Source: Prevotella sp. UBA6994
Lineage (GTDB): Bacteria; Bacteroidota; Bacteroidia; Bacteroidales; Bacteroidaceae
Direction: 5' to 3'
NCBI GenBank assembly: GCA_002449845.1
Contig: DJXW01000041.1
Coordinates: forward strand, 1-63,817
Length of the DNA stretch: 63,817 nt
In this document: in pieces, positions 56,881 to 63,817 of the stretch
Layout of the letters: each line of letters starts with the position of its first letter
Numbering within the stretch: the first letter of the stretch is position 1
Program-made: the position numbers and the translations under genes
The notes under the pieces: model-generated
Seen by the model: only the letters and a program-made list of their open reading frames with translations
Database searches by the model: none
What the model was told of the DNA's origin: nothing

Positions 56881-58140
56881 ATGAAGAGAGTTCTTTTTAT
56901 ATTAACTCTTCTTTCATCGGTTTTTGCTTTATACGCCCAAACCGAACTGGCTGATATTTCCATCAACATTACAGGAACGTCAATCTCACAAAGACATCGT
57001 CCATCATCAATCATTGCTCATCTGATGCTTGCCACTGATGTGCAAGGTGGTTTAGACAATCCAGAATCATTTTTTACGAATACTCAATATGCCGACTCCA
57101 TGCTTTCTGGATGTCAGTGGAAAAGATATGACATTGGTAAGATGTTAAAAGGTGATTATTCTTTGCCTTTAAATGCATGTGAAACCACGCAAGTCATTTC
57201 TGGACGTGTACAAACTCTTCTTCGACGAAAACCTGTGCCAAACGCCAATGTGAGCCTTATTTCTCCTCAAACAGGTAACTATGCTATAGCTACGACCAAC
57301 GAAAAAGGACTTTTCACTTTCACGGGCTTTGATTACCCAGATGGAACCCAATACGTCATACGGGCAAATAGAGATAATGGCAAAGAAAACGTAGAATTAA
57401 TCATCGATGAGAAAGACAGACCAGAGTTCTCACACCAAGCTTTTAGCGAAGAATCTTTTGATGAAATAAAAATAGAAGCTGATTCTCTGTTGGATACTGA
57501 TCTCGGCACAATCATGCTTGATGACGTGGAGGTGATGGAGAAACGCCGTAATTCTGCCAGTGAAGGCAATGTCTTTGCACAATTGGCTGACAAATCCTTT
57601 AGTTTGCATCAAATAGAGGAAAGCGGCGCCACTTCTCTGAATGAGTTAATCAGGCTTGTTCCCGGAATAATAGATGACCAAAACAAATTTTATATGCGGG
57701 GTGCTACATCCATTTATAAGAAAACCCCAGCAGCCATTGCCATTGATGGAATTATTGTAGATAGTGAATACGATATTAACAACATCCCGATGCAGGATGT
57801 GGCGCGAGTAGATATTTTCAAGACGGGTACTTCTGTGATTTGGGGAACTGTAGGTGCAAATGGTGTGATCAGCATCACTACGAAAGTAGGTACCTATCAT
57901 GTAAGCATTTCAGAACCTTTAAATCAAAAAAAATATACTCCTCAAGGATACCAAAAAGCAGATTCATTCTTCAATCAGAAAGGACGAAGGAAGACGATTT
58001 ATTGGAATCCTCATGTGACAAGTAATCAAATAGAAGTGAATTTACCTCACAACCCAGGCACCTGCCATATTGTTGTAGAAGGTGTAACTACAGAGGGAAG
58101 ATTGATACATGAGGAAAGAAATATGATGATAAAACCATAG
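56881..58140 (+). CDS. Short TonB-plug protein with carboxypeptidase-regulatory-like domain
   Basis: 419 residues: signal peptide (about 1-20), a region with NPESFFTNTQYADSMLSGCQWKRYDI, a CarboxypepD_reg-like sandwich (about 100-165, VISGRVQTLLRRKPVPNANVSL), and a TonB-receptor plug domain (about 240-345, LNELIRLVPGIIDDQNKFYMRG … GANGVISITTK). There is no outer-membrane barrel. Longer relatives in Bacteroidetes have an alpha-2-macroglobulin-like N-terminal half; here that half is missing and a signal peptide takes its place. A surface or periplasmic binding protein is likely. Confidence 0.72.
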   Translation: MKRVLFILTLLSSVFALYAQTELADISINITGTSISQRHRPSSIIAHLMLATDVQGGLDNPESFFTNTQYADSMLSGCQWKRYDIGKMLKGDYSLPLNACETTQVISGRVQTLLRRKPVPNANVSLISPQTGNYAIATTNEKGLFTFTGFDYPDGTQYVIRANRDNGKENVELIIDEKDRPEFSHQAFSEESFDEIKIEADSLLDTDLGTIMLDDVEVMEKRRNSASEGNVFAQLADKSFSLHQIEESGATSLNELIRLVPGIIDDQNKFYMRGATSIYKKTPAAIAIDGIIVDSEYDINNIPMQDVARVDIFKTGTSVIWGTVGANGVISITTKVGTYHVSISEPLNQKKYTPQGYQKADSFFNQKGRRKTIYWNPHVTSNQIEVNLPHNPGTCHIVVEGVTTEGRLIHEERNMMIKP

Positions 58141-58145
58141 CCACT

Positions 58146-59816
58146 ATGAAATATATCATACACATCATATCGGTATTTCTTTTGGCTACGGTGCTTGCCT
58201 CTTGCACCGACAACGAGGCGATGCGCCAGAGGCTCAGCTACGTGAGCCAGTGTAACCGTGCCGACACGGTATTCACCGAGGCATGGCTGCCCACCGTGGA
58301 TTCCTTGGTCAACTATTTCGACCACCACGGCAACGCCAACGAAAAGATGATGGCGCATTACCTCAAAGGACGAGTTCACCATGATATGGGGGAATCGCCC
58401 ATTGCCCTTGAATGCTACCAAAAGGCAACGGAAATGGCAGACACTACGAGGAATGATTGTGATTTCCATACAATTGCTGCCATCTACGGTCAGATGGCAG
58501 ATTTGTTTGATATGCATTATCTACCCGAAGATGAGATGAAAGCCCAATTGATGGCAGAACATTTTTTTAGAAAAGATGGAGATACCCTTGCTACAATCAA
58601 GGCGTATGAATTGAGAGTAAAGCCCTATTTTTTAATGAATAAGAAAGACAGCATGGAACATACCATGCTGGAGGCACGAAAAAGGTTTATTGAAATAGGC
58701 AACAGCAAGATGGCAGCTCAAGCTATCTATTCGATGATAAGTATCTGTCTCGACAGAGGAGACATAAACGAAGCCAAGCATTGGATGGACATTTATGAGA
58801 GGGAGTCTGGCAACTTTGATGAAAAAGGAGACCTCATAGAGGGTGGATATTATTATTATTATGATAAGGGAAAATACTTTTTGGCAATCGGAGAGAGCGA
58901 TTCAGCAAGAGGCTGTTTTGAAAAAGCTCTCGTTCGTGGTATTATTGAGTCGGGATATAAAGGATTGTTCTACGTTTATAAACAAAAGCACATTTCTGAC
59001 TCAATTGCCAAATATGCTGAATTGTACGCCACCGCAAATGATTCATCCTACCTCTATGTCAACCAAGAGAAGGTCCACCAGATTAGCGCCATGTACAACT
59101 ACACCCGTAACAAGGAGATAGCCTCACAGAAGGAAAGGGAGACATCTGAACTGGAATCCTTCATCATCATTATGTTTTTTGGGGGTATAGCCTTTCTTTC
59201 CTTTTTGGGTTATTTGTTTCACGGTTACAGGGCAAAGCAAGCCACACGGCTGAATCATTTACAGGTAAAAATGAAATCCCTTGAAGATATTATCGAGGAA
59301 AAAGAACGGGAAATGAGACTTGCCGATGAACAAGCGAAAACCAACCTGGACAAGGAAATAAAAGAGAAACAATCCATTCTTGACTCAGCTAACAAGGAAC
59401 TGTCAAGCCTCAAACGGCAGATGACAAAACTTCAAGAAAAGACAGACAGAATCCTGCACGACAGGTTGGAGGAAGAATTCTATTCAATAGGGTTTGTTGA
59501 GGAGTTTGAGTCCAAATACCGTGAGTATCACAGGGGCTACGTGTCACCAAAAACAAGAGAATGGCTAAGACTTGAAAAGGTTTTCTCTATCCATTTTCCC
59601 ACTTTCTACCAAAAGATAACATCCAAAGATGGGATGACCAAGGAGCATGTCCGCATTTGTATGCTTATTAGAATGGGCTTCAAGGAGAAGATGATGGCCT
59701 TGGCACTGAAGACTGACGGCAAACGCATAGACCGTGCCAAGCGTCAGGCCAATAAGATTCTCTATGGCGAGGACAGTGCAAGTGGGCTCAAAAACAACCT
59801 AATTCCTTTTTTCTGA
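58146..59816 (+). CDS. Membrane-spanning TPR protein with coiled coil and HTH-like C-terminus (putative regulator)
   Basis: 556 residues. Lipoprotein-like leader with Cys20 (TVLASC), helical TPR repeats (about 40-330), one membrane span (about 339-357), a coiled coil (about 365-440), and a C-terminal helical segment (about 470-545) with HVRICMLIRMGFKEKMMALALKTDGKRIDRAKRQANKIL, which has the look of a LuxR-type or sigma-like HTH. Bacteroidales have many such proteins, thought to sense in the periplasm and regulate a neighbouring gene. The next genes carry a repeated TGTAGAT motif in their upstream region. The N-terminal Cys could mean an alternate outer anchor. Confidence 0.72.
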   Translation: MKYIIHIISVFLLATVLASCTDNEAMRQRLSYVSQCNRADTVFTEAWLPTVDSLVNYFDHHGNANEKMMAHYLKGRVHHDMGESPIALECYQKATEMADTTRNDCDFHTIAAIYGQMADLFDMHYLPEDEMKAQLMAEHFFRKDGDTLATIKAYELRVKPYFLMNKKDSMEHTMLEARKRFIEIGNSKMAAQAIYSMISICLDRGDINEAKHWMDIYERESGNFDEKGDLIEGGYYYYYDKGKYFLAIGESDSARGCFEKALVRGIIESGYKGLFYVYKQKHISDSIAKYAELYATANDSSYLYVNQEKVHQISAMYNYTRNKEIASQKERETSELESFIIIMFFGGIAFLSFLGYLFHGYRAKQATRLNHLQVKMKSLEDIIEEKEREMRLADEQAKTNLDKEIKEKQSILDSANKELSSLKRQMTKLQEKTDRILHDRLEEEFYSIGFVEEFESKYREYHRGYVSPKTREWLRLEKVFSIHFPTFYQKITSKDGMTKEHVRICMLIRMGFKEKMMALALKTDGKRIDRAKRQANKILYGEDSASGLKNNLIPFF

Positions 59817-59832
59817 TGATATATTCATCTCA

Positions 59833-59921
59833 TGTAGATAAATGTAGATATATTTTACTAATACAAAGGAACACAGATGCTTACAAACTAAAAACGCTCT
59901 AAACTGTAGATAAATGTAGAT
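59833..59921. promoter_or_regulatory. Paired TGTAGAT direct repeats, candidate activator sites
   Basis: TGTAGATAAATGTAGAT occurs twice exactly, at 59833-59849 and 59905-59921 (72-base step). Each copy is two TGTAGAT heptamers with a ten-base period, so both face the same side of the helix. The second pair ends 17 bases before the -33 box, where an activator would bind. They start 17 bases after the stop of the putative regulator. Confidence 0.65.
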
Positions 59922-59938
59922 TTTTTATGCTTGTAAAA

Positions 59939-59970
59939 TTTGAAAAAAAAACTTTTGAATGTTATTTTTG
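59939..59970 (+). promoter_or_regulatory. Promoter of the DUF3244 gene
   Basis: TTTG at 59939-59942, 20 bases, TATTTTTG at 59963-59970; the ATG is at 59998. A good match to the consensus. Confidence 0.75.
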
Positions 59971-59997
59971 CAAACGTAAACCATAAAAATCACGAAT

Positions 59998-60372
59998 ATG
60001 AAAAAATTGAAAATTACGTTTATTACCATGATGGGAGTGTTATTATTTACTATGCCTCAAATGGCTAAATCAGCCTCGGTTCCCATTGCTTTACAATCTT
60101 CTATTGACAACCCTACGAGCCAACATGGTGGTAATCCCAAGTCTCCCATCATGCCTCCTTCCGTCTCTCTCGACGACCACACCTTGTATTTCGACACCCC
60201 ATGTGATGGTTGTACTTTGAACATCGTGGACGAGAATGACGTGGTGGTTTATACATTGGTCATTCCCACGGGTACTACCTCGTTGGTGCTTCCCTCTACT
60301 CTCTCAGGCGATTATACCATCCAAATCATCCGTGGCAACTACCTCTTCTATGGCACGATTAACCTGCCGTAA
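59998..60372 (+). CDS. DUF3244-family small secreted protein
   Basis: 124 residues: signal peptide (1-25, ending KSAS), a short Pro/Gly/Ser-rich linker, then one beta-sandwich with VSLDDHTLYFDTPCDGCTLNIVDENDVVVYTLVIPTGT and LSGDYTIQIIRGNYLFYGTINL, matching DUF3244 proteins of Prevotella and Bacteroides. The fold resembles the C-terminal domain of the subtilisin encoded downstream. Function unknown. Own promoter and the TGTAGAT repeats suggest regulation by the TPR protein. Confidence 0.82.
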   Translation: MKKLKITFITMMGVLLFTMPQMAKSASVPIALQSSIDNPTSQHGGNPKSPIMPPSVSLDDHTLYFDTPCDGCTLNIVDENDVVVYTLVIPTGTTSLVLPSTLSGDYTIQIIRGNYLFYGTINLP

Positions 60373-60412
60373 ATTCCTATTTCAACTATCTTCGTATAAT
60401 TTCTGTACAAAG

Positions 60413-60445
60413 TTTGGAATGTATGCGAATTAATTTATATATTTG
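60413..60445 (+). promoter_or_regulatory. Promoter of the lipoprotein-subtilisin pair
   Basis: TTTG at 60413-60416, 21 bases, TATATTTG at 60438-60445; the ATG is at 60470. It gives the protease pair its own start besides read-through from the DUF3244 promoter. Confidence 0.65.
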
Positions 60446-60469
60446 TCTCAAAATAACTAAAACCATTGA

Positions 60470-60982
60470 ATGATGAAGAAAAAACTATTTATTTTATTGA
60501 GCTTCTTGCTGATGATTATTACCGCAGGGTGTAGTAAGGATAATGAAATAGACACAAATCTTTCTGAACCGTATTACCCTATTCAAGAGGGAAATATTTA
60601 TGCAGCAATAAATGATTTTTTTAAATTTAATTACCCACAAGGCGATGAATATAAATGTTTCTTTGGAGAATCAGATAAAAGTCAATGCCTTCTCTTTAAT
60701 AAGAAAGAAGACATTGATATTCATTTTTCAGGAAACGCTTCTTTTCCTGACATCGATTTTGACAACTACACGTTAATAGTTGGGCAGGAAATAATGCCAG
60801 AGGCATTTCATTCTGTCCTACATCAAAAATTGTATTACGTAGAAGACAAGTTGAAACTCTATGTTTATGTCCCCCAAATAGAAGGTGGGTATGCAATGAT
60901 CCAACATCTTTTTTATTGGGGATTATTTCCTAAAATGCATTCGTCCAATATATCTGTTAAAATAATCAAAGAACCTGTATGA
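60470..60982 (+). CDS. Lipoprotein coupled to the subtilisin gene
   Basis: 170 residues with a lipobox ITAGC (Cys21). The mature part starts with an acidic linker and a probably all-beta domain (DFDNYTLIVGQEIMPEAFHSVL, KLYVYVPQIEGGYAMIQHLFYWGLFP). No named family recognised. Its stop TGA overlaps the ATG of the protease (ATGA), so the two are made together. Protease inhibitor, chaperone or anchor are all possible; there is no direct evidence. Confidence 0.72.
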   Translation: MMKKKLFILLSFLLMIITAGCSKDNEIDTNLSEPYYPIQEGNIYAAINDFFKFNYPQGDEYKCFFGESDKSQCLLFNKKEDIDIHFSGNASFPDIDFDNYTLIVGQEIMPEAFHSVLHQKLYYVEDKLKLYVYVPQIEGGYAMIQHLFYWGLFPKMHSSNISVKIIKEPV

Positions 60983-63180
60983 AAAAAACATCGTTATTGT
61001 TCTGTATCTTCTTTTCTATTGTATGCTTTGCACAAAACAACAGCGAAAAGGTGGTAAAAAGAATAGAGAATAAATTATATATTGTTGAAAATGGTGTAAA
61101 ATATAATGTTGATGAGACAAAAATCATAGCAAAACTGAAGCCACATCGTGAATTACCTAATCATCTTCGTGGGAACATCAAGGATTTAGGATTTGAAATA
61201 TTGGAGATTATTACACCTGATAACATTAGAGTAGAAGATTTTGTTTCACATTTGAAATCTACAGGTGATTATGAATTCGTTGATTATAATTCTTTTGGAA
61301 GCTATCTTTTTTCAGTGAACGATAACCTAATAGATGATCAATGGTATTTAGATAGAATTGAGGCAAACAATGCATGGAATATCACAACAGGCAGTTCGTT
61401 AATAAAGGTTGCTGTCTTAGATTCTGGTGTGGATTCCTGTCATTATGATCTCCATTACGGCTCAGACAATTATACTCATCTTGACATTCCAAATGGTTAT
61501 AACTATCCCGAAGATGTTACATACTCGGCTCCTCTCTACTATCATGGAACAATGGTTTCAGGTATTTTGGGGGCAAAATCTAATAATAATATTGGAATAG
61601 CAGGAATATCTGGCGGAAACAATAATGCTGGCATTACAATTCTTCCATTTTGTGTTGGGAATTATGAGCCTTCTACAGATTATGTTATAAGTGCAATAAA
61701 TAGAGCAATAGAAAAGGGGGCTAAAATAATGAACATGAGTTTTTCTTTTCCAGTTAATGAAGGAGTAATAAATGCAATTAACATTGCATATAATCAAGGC
61801 ATAACAATTATTTGTTCATCTGGAAACGATAATACAAGCTTATCATTTCCTGCATCACATCCCTACACCATTGCAGTAGGAGCAACGAATAAAACAAACC
61901 AGAGAGCAAGTTTCTCAAATTATGGCAATGGCCTTGATTTAGTTGCGCCTGGCGTAGATATTAAAAGTACTGTGTTGAATAATGGTTACAATTCTAATGG
62001 TGGAACATCGTTTTCAGCTCCTCAAGTAGTAGGGGTTGCATCACTTATGCTGTCTGTCAATCCTACTTTGACCCCAAGCCAGATTCGGACATTATTATGG
62101 AGTACTTGTAAAAAGATTCCAAACTACACCTATAATAGTTCTGGCTGGAATCAGGAAGTTGGTTATGGCTTATTGGATGCATACGCAGCTGTAAAAGTTG
62201 CTAATAGTTCTATTATCGGTAAACCAGTCATTTGTGACACGGCAAATTATGTAATTAACGGTTTGCCATCAGATTATACCATAAGTTGGAGCATTGACAA
62301 CAGCAACTATGCCATTACGCCCTCTGGTAATCAGTGTTTTGTAACATATACTGGAACACCGCAATATAGCGTTGCCAACCTGACAGCAACTGTCACGTGG
62401 AATGGTACAACCATTAATACCCTCACCAAGCGCATCGTGATGCATGGGACGGATATGTCAGTCACGGGATTCCAATATGGCGACATCATCTCCCCTAATG
62501 GCTTATATCCAGAAAGACATTTTACTATCCCAAGCAACAATCGCTTACTGCTTTCCAAGGCTCTACCAGACAGGAGTAGCATAGATAGTATTTTCGACAA
62601 AGAGTCGCTCCCGATTGACTTTGTTGAGGTGCAATCACCAGGAAATCCTGTTGATGTCTGCGGATATGGCTTTACGGAAATTAATGGCGGAAATGATGTT
62701 TATCTCAACTCCACGCGCTTCGATGGAATGGATTTTAGCTTTTCCGGTTCACATAGCCCAATCTATCTCAATCGTAACGGAAGCGACGTCGCATTCAAGA
62801 TGCCTTATTATAATAATACGTATTATACTAAGCTTCTTGTTCATTCAGAATCCGAGTGTCATGACTTCTGCTTGATGTTCAAGGTCGTGCCATTGCCCGG
62901 TGCTGCATCTGGTGACGATATAATTTGGTTGAATTATACTGGTTCTATGCTATACGTCTTTTTTGGAAGTACTGGCGAGCCTATCGGCAATGGCCAAATT
63001 TATCTGCCGTCCTATACAGTCACGATCAGCAAAATTCCTTTAGGAACGCTGATGTATTCACATACATTCCCAGGGAGTCAAAACTCCTTCTCAGTGAATA
63101 CCAGCGGATGGGCTTCTGGAATATATTCCATTCGGATTGTCCAAGGCAACAATATTTATACTAAGACAATATATATTTAA
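60979..63180 (+). CDS. Secreted subtilisin-like (S8) serine protease
   Basis: 733 residues: signal peptide (1-19, CFAQ), propeptide (about 20-120), subtilisin catalytic domain (about 125-405) with Asp148 (VAVLDSGVD), His189 (YYHGTMVSGI), oxyanion Asn283 (SSGND) and Ser344 (GGTSFSAPQ), then beta-sandwich domains and a C-terminal end (GWASGIYSIRIVQGNNIYTKTIYI) like type IX sorting domains. It acts outside the cell on proteins. Start overlaps the lipoprotein stop. Confidence 0.93.
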   Translation: MKKTSLLFCIFFSIVCFAQNNSEKVVKRIENKLYIVENGVKYNVDETKIIAKLKPHRELPNHLRGNIKDLGFEILEIITPDNIRVEDFVSHLKSTGDYEFVDYNSFGSYLFSVNDNLIDDQWYLDRIEANNAWNITTGSSLIKVAVLDSGVDSCHYDLHYGSDNYTHLDIPNGYNYPEDVTYSAPLYYHGTMVSGILGAKSNNNIGIAGISGGNNNAGITILPFCVGNYEPSTDYVISAINRAIEKGAKIMNMSFSFPVNEGVINAINIAYNQGITIICSSGNDNTSLSFPASHPYTIAVGATNKTNQRASFSNYGNGLDLVAPGVDIKSTVLNNGYNSNGGTSFSAPQVVGVASLMLSVNPTLTPSQIRTLLWSTCKKIPNYTYNSSGWNQEVGYGLLDAYAAVKVANSSIIGKPVICDTANYVINGLPSDYTISWSIDNSNYAITPSGNQCFVTYTGTPQYSVANLTATVTWNGTTINTLTKRIVMHGTDMSVTGFQYGDIISPNGLYPERHFTIPSNNRLLLSKALPDRSSIDSIFDKESLPIDFVEVQSPGNPVDVCGYGFTEINGGNDVYLNSTRFDGMDFSFSGSHSPIYLNRNGSDVAFKMPYYNNTYYTKLLVHSESECHDFCLMFKVVPLPGAASGDDIIWLNYTGSMLYVFFGSTGEPIGNGQIYLPSYTVTISKIPLGTLMYSHTFPGSQNSFSVNTSGWASGIYSIRIVQGNNIYTKTIYI

Positions 63181-63450
63181 TTAAGGCGATAATATAGCAA
63201 ATGGCATAAGTCCCGAAGGGACAAAAGAACACAGGGAGGGGTGAAGCGGAGCGAAACCCCTTCAATGATAGCGTTTCAAATCGAACCCCGATAGGGGTGA
63301 CAGAACCGATTGTGCAAGGTTGTTCTGTCGTGCCTTCTATATACAAATGCTCATGTTAGCAGGGGTTACGCCCTTCGGGCTTCACCGCCTGCCTGTTATC
63401 TATCGTGCCTTCGGCACTGCCTGTGACAACAACTATATCATTACCTTAAT
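63181..63450. repeat. Mosaic of small palindromes (REP-like element)
   Basis: No gene is seen. Palindromes follow each other: GTCCCGAAGGGAC (63210-63222), GGGGT…ACCCC around GAAGCGGAGCGAA (63238-63260), ACCCCGATAGGGGT (63285-63298), GCCCTTCGGGC (63370-63380) and GTGCCTTCGGCAC (63405-63417). The last 53 bases (63395-63447) match the first 53 of the window. Such blocks recur in Bacteroidetes genomes. Confidence 0.7.
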
Positions 63451-63457
63451 TAAAGAG

Positions 63458-63562
63458 TTCAGAGAGGTGAGAGGTGAGGGGTGAGAGAATAGCTACGGCA
63501 GTTAGAATCTCAATCAAGAAGACTAATCTCTCACTTCTCACCCCTCACCCCTCACTACTAAC
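63458..63562. repeat. Purine/pyrimidine-arm hairpin repeat, copy 5 (variant)
   Basis: The left arm is AGAGAGGTGAGAGGTGAGG-like (63458-63493), and the right arm is its complement in CTCACTTCTCACCCCTCAC words (63522-63557). The inner ends AGAGAATAG and GACTAATCTCT are shared with the AAGCAAGA copies, but the arm words differ (GTGAGAG instead of GCAAGAA). Confidence 0.6.
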
Positions 63563-63592
63563 TTTGTCCTACAAATTCTGAATTTACCCCCT

Positions 63593-63650
63593 AAAATACG
63601 GGCATTTTTTCCACCAAGTATCAACTCGCTTGAAAAAATGCCCGTATTTT
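63593..63650. repeat. Perfect 19-base inverted repeat
   Basis: AAAATACGGGCATTTTTTC (63593-63611) and its exact complement (63632-63650) with a 20-base loop. No gene is near on either side. The stem carries T and A runs at both ends, so it could end transcription in either direction or be a small mobile remnant. Confidence 0.85.
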
Positions 63651-63757
63651 GATGTACTGTTAAATGATTCATTATCAATGTCTTACGGTTTAATGGCATT
63701 TGCAGCTATGATGAAAAACCATGCTTTTACGTCCAAAAAAGCCACTTTTGGGGCTTT

Positions 63758-63817
63758 CATAACATATAAAGTTAGCACTCGTAACATACATAGTTACGCT
63801 CATAACTCATATAGTTA
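63758..63817. repeat. 22-base-period palindromic array, cut by the window end
   Basis: Units start at 63758, 63780 and 63801; core GTAACATACATAGTTACGC, close to the units of the array at 40381. An upstream palindrome CCAAAAAAGCCACTTTTGG (63733-63751) may be one more, diverged unit. The array continues beyond the window. Confidence 0.7.

Noticed and set aside
60470..63180. Lipoprotein-subtilisin pair as a lanthipeptide-type system
   Set aside because: There is no precursor with a leader and Cys/Ser/Thr core, and no modifying enzyme or dedicated exporter; a plain secreted protease with a partner lipoprotein is simpler.
1..63817. Complete insertion sequence, integrase, CRISPR array or tRNA gene
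   Set aside because: I looked for transposase or integrase frames, regular spaced repeats with unique spacers, and cloverleaf patterns. None was convincing; the 22-base arrays have no unique spacers and no cas genes are present.

Overview
This window looks like a chromosomal segment of a Prevotella-like Bacteroidales bacterium (Prevotella/Segatella group). The evidence is the low G+C sequence, promoters of the Bacteroidetes type (TTTG, about 20 bases, TAnnTTTG), a PorZ-type type IX secretion component, large secreted enzymes that end in a Prevotella-style sorting tail (…KGIYMVNGKKVMK), a C10 (streptopain/interpain-like) protease, and lipid A, inner-core and fucosyltransferase genes typical of the order. 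I see no rRNA, tRNA, CRISPR array or complete insertion sequence.

Layout. 1-1130: the edge of a dispersed palindromic repeat, then a GNAT acetyltransferase with a 56-residue partner (candidate toxin-antitoxin pair) flanked by duplicated promoters. 1132-8849: two very large secreted enzymes on the minus strand, a C10 cysteine protease and a PL1-type pectate lyase; a 58-codon gene sits four bases after the lyase stop. 9121-17753: a plus-strand run with leuS, a YitT-family protein, an XTP pyrophosphatase, porZ, a polyprenyl-sugar-type membrane glycosyltransferase and an acyltransferase. 17750-21829: minus strand, with nadA, a DnaA-box-rich, gene-free stretch that is a candidate replication origin, a fucose-isomerase-like protein, a GH109-like oxidoreductase-fold enzyme and a small membrane protein. 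22121-29101: a Lys-rich membrane protein, an outer-membrane barrel, trpS, two deoxynucleoside kinases, a VanY-like peptidase and a DMT exporter. 29283-31283: ptb and buk.

31458-49803 is mainly a surface-glycan and envelope region. It holds a MaoC hydratase, a DegT aminotransferase and a Wzx-like flippase in one overlapping operon; then glycosyltransferases (GT4, GT2, GT4, GT11), a LicD-type phosphotransferase, an LpxL-like acyltransferase, two LtaS/sulfatase-fold transferases, an MsbA-like exporter, miaB, a PAP2-type membrane protein and an extended SDR epimerase. The enzymes would build, decorate (phospho-groups, fucose), acylate and export surface glycolipid. 49989-56877: rnr, hemolysin III family, a secreted orphan, cysS and a CoA-transferase.

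56881-63180 is the most interesting protein-coding block. It has a short TonB-plug protein, a membrane-spanning TPR/HTH regulator, paired TGTAGAT direct repeats just upstream of a promoter, a DUF3244 small secreted protein, and a lipoprotein translationally coupled to a subtilisin-like protease. From 63181 to the end there is no gene, only a dense mosaic of palindromes.

Two families of non-coding elements run through the window and are not explained by genes. The first is arrays of palindromic units with a 21-22 base period, found at six loci. The second is long hairpins whose arms are tandem (GTA)AGAAGCAAGA-like purine tracts, found at five loci. These are the main candidates for something undescribed. 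Starts were chosen from signal peptides, family N-termini and gene overlaps, because Shine-Dalgarno sequences are a poor guide in this phylum.
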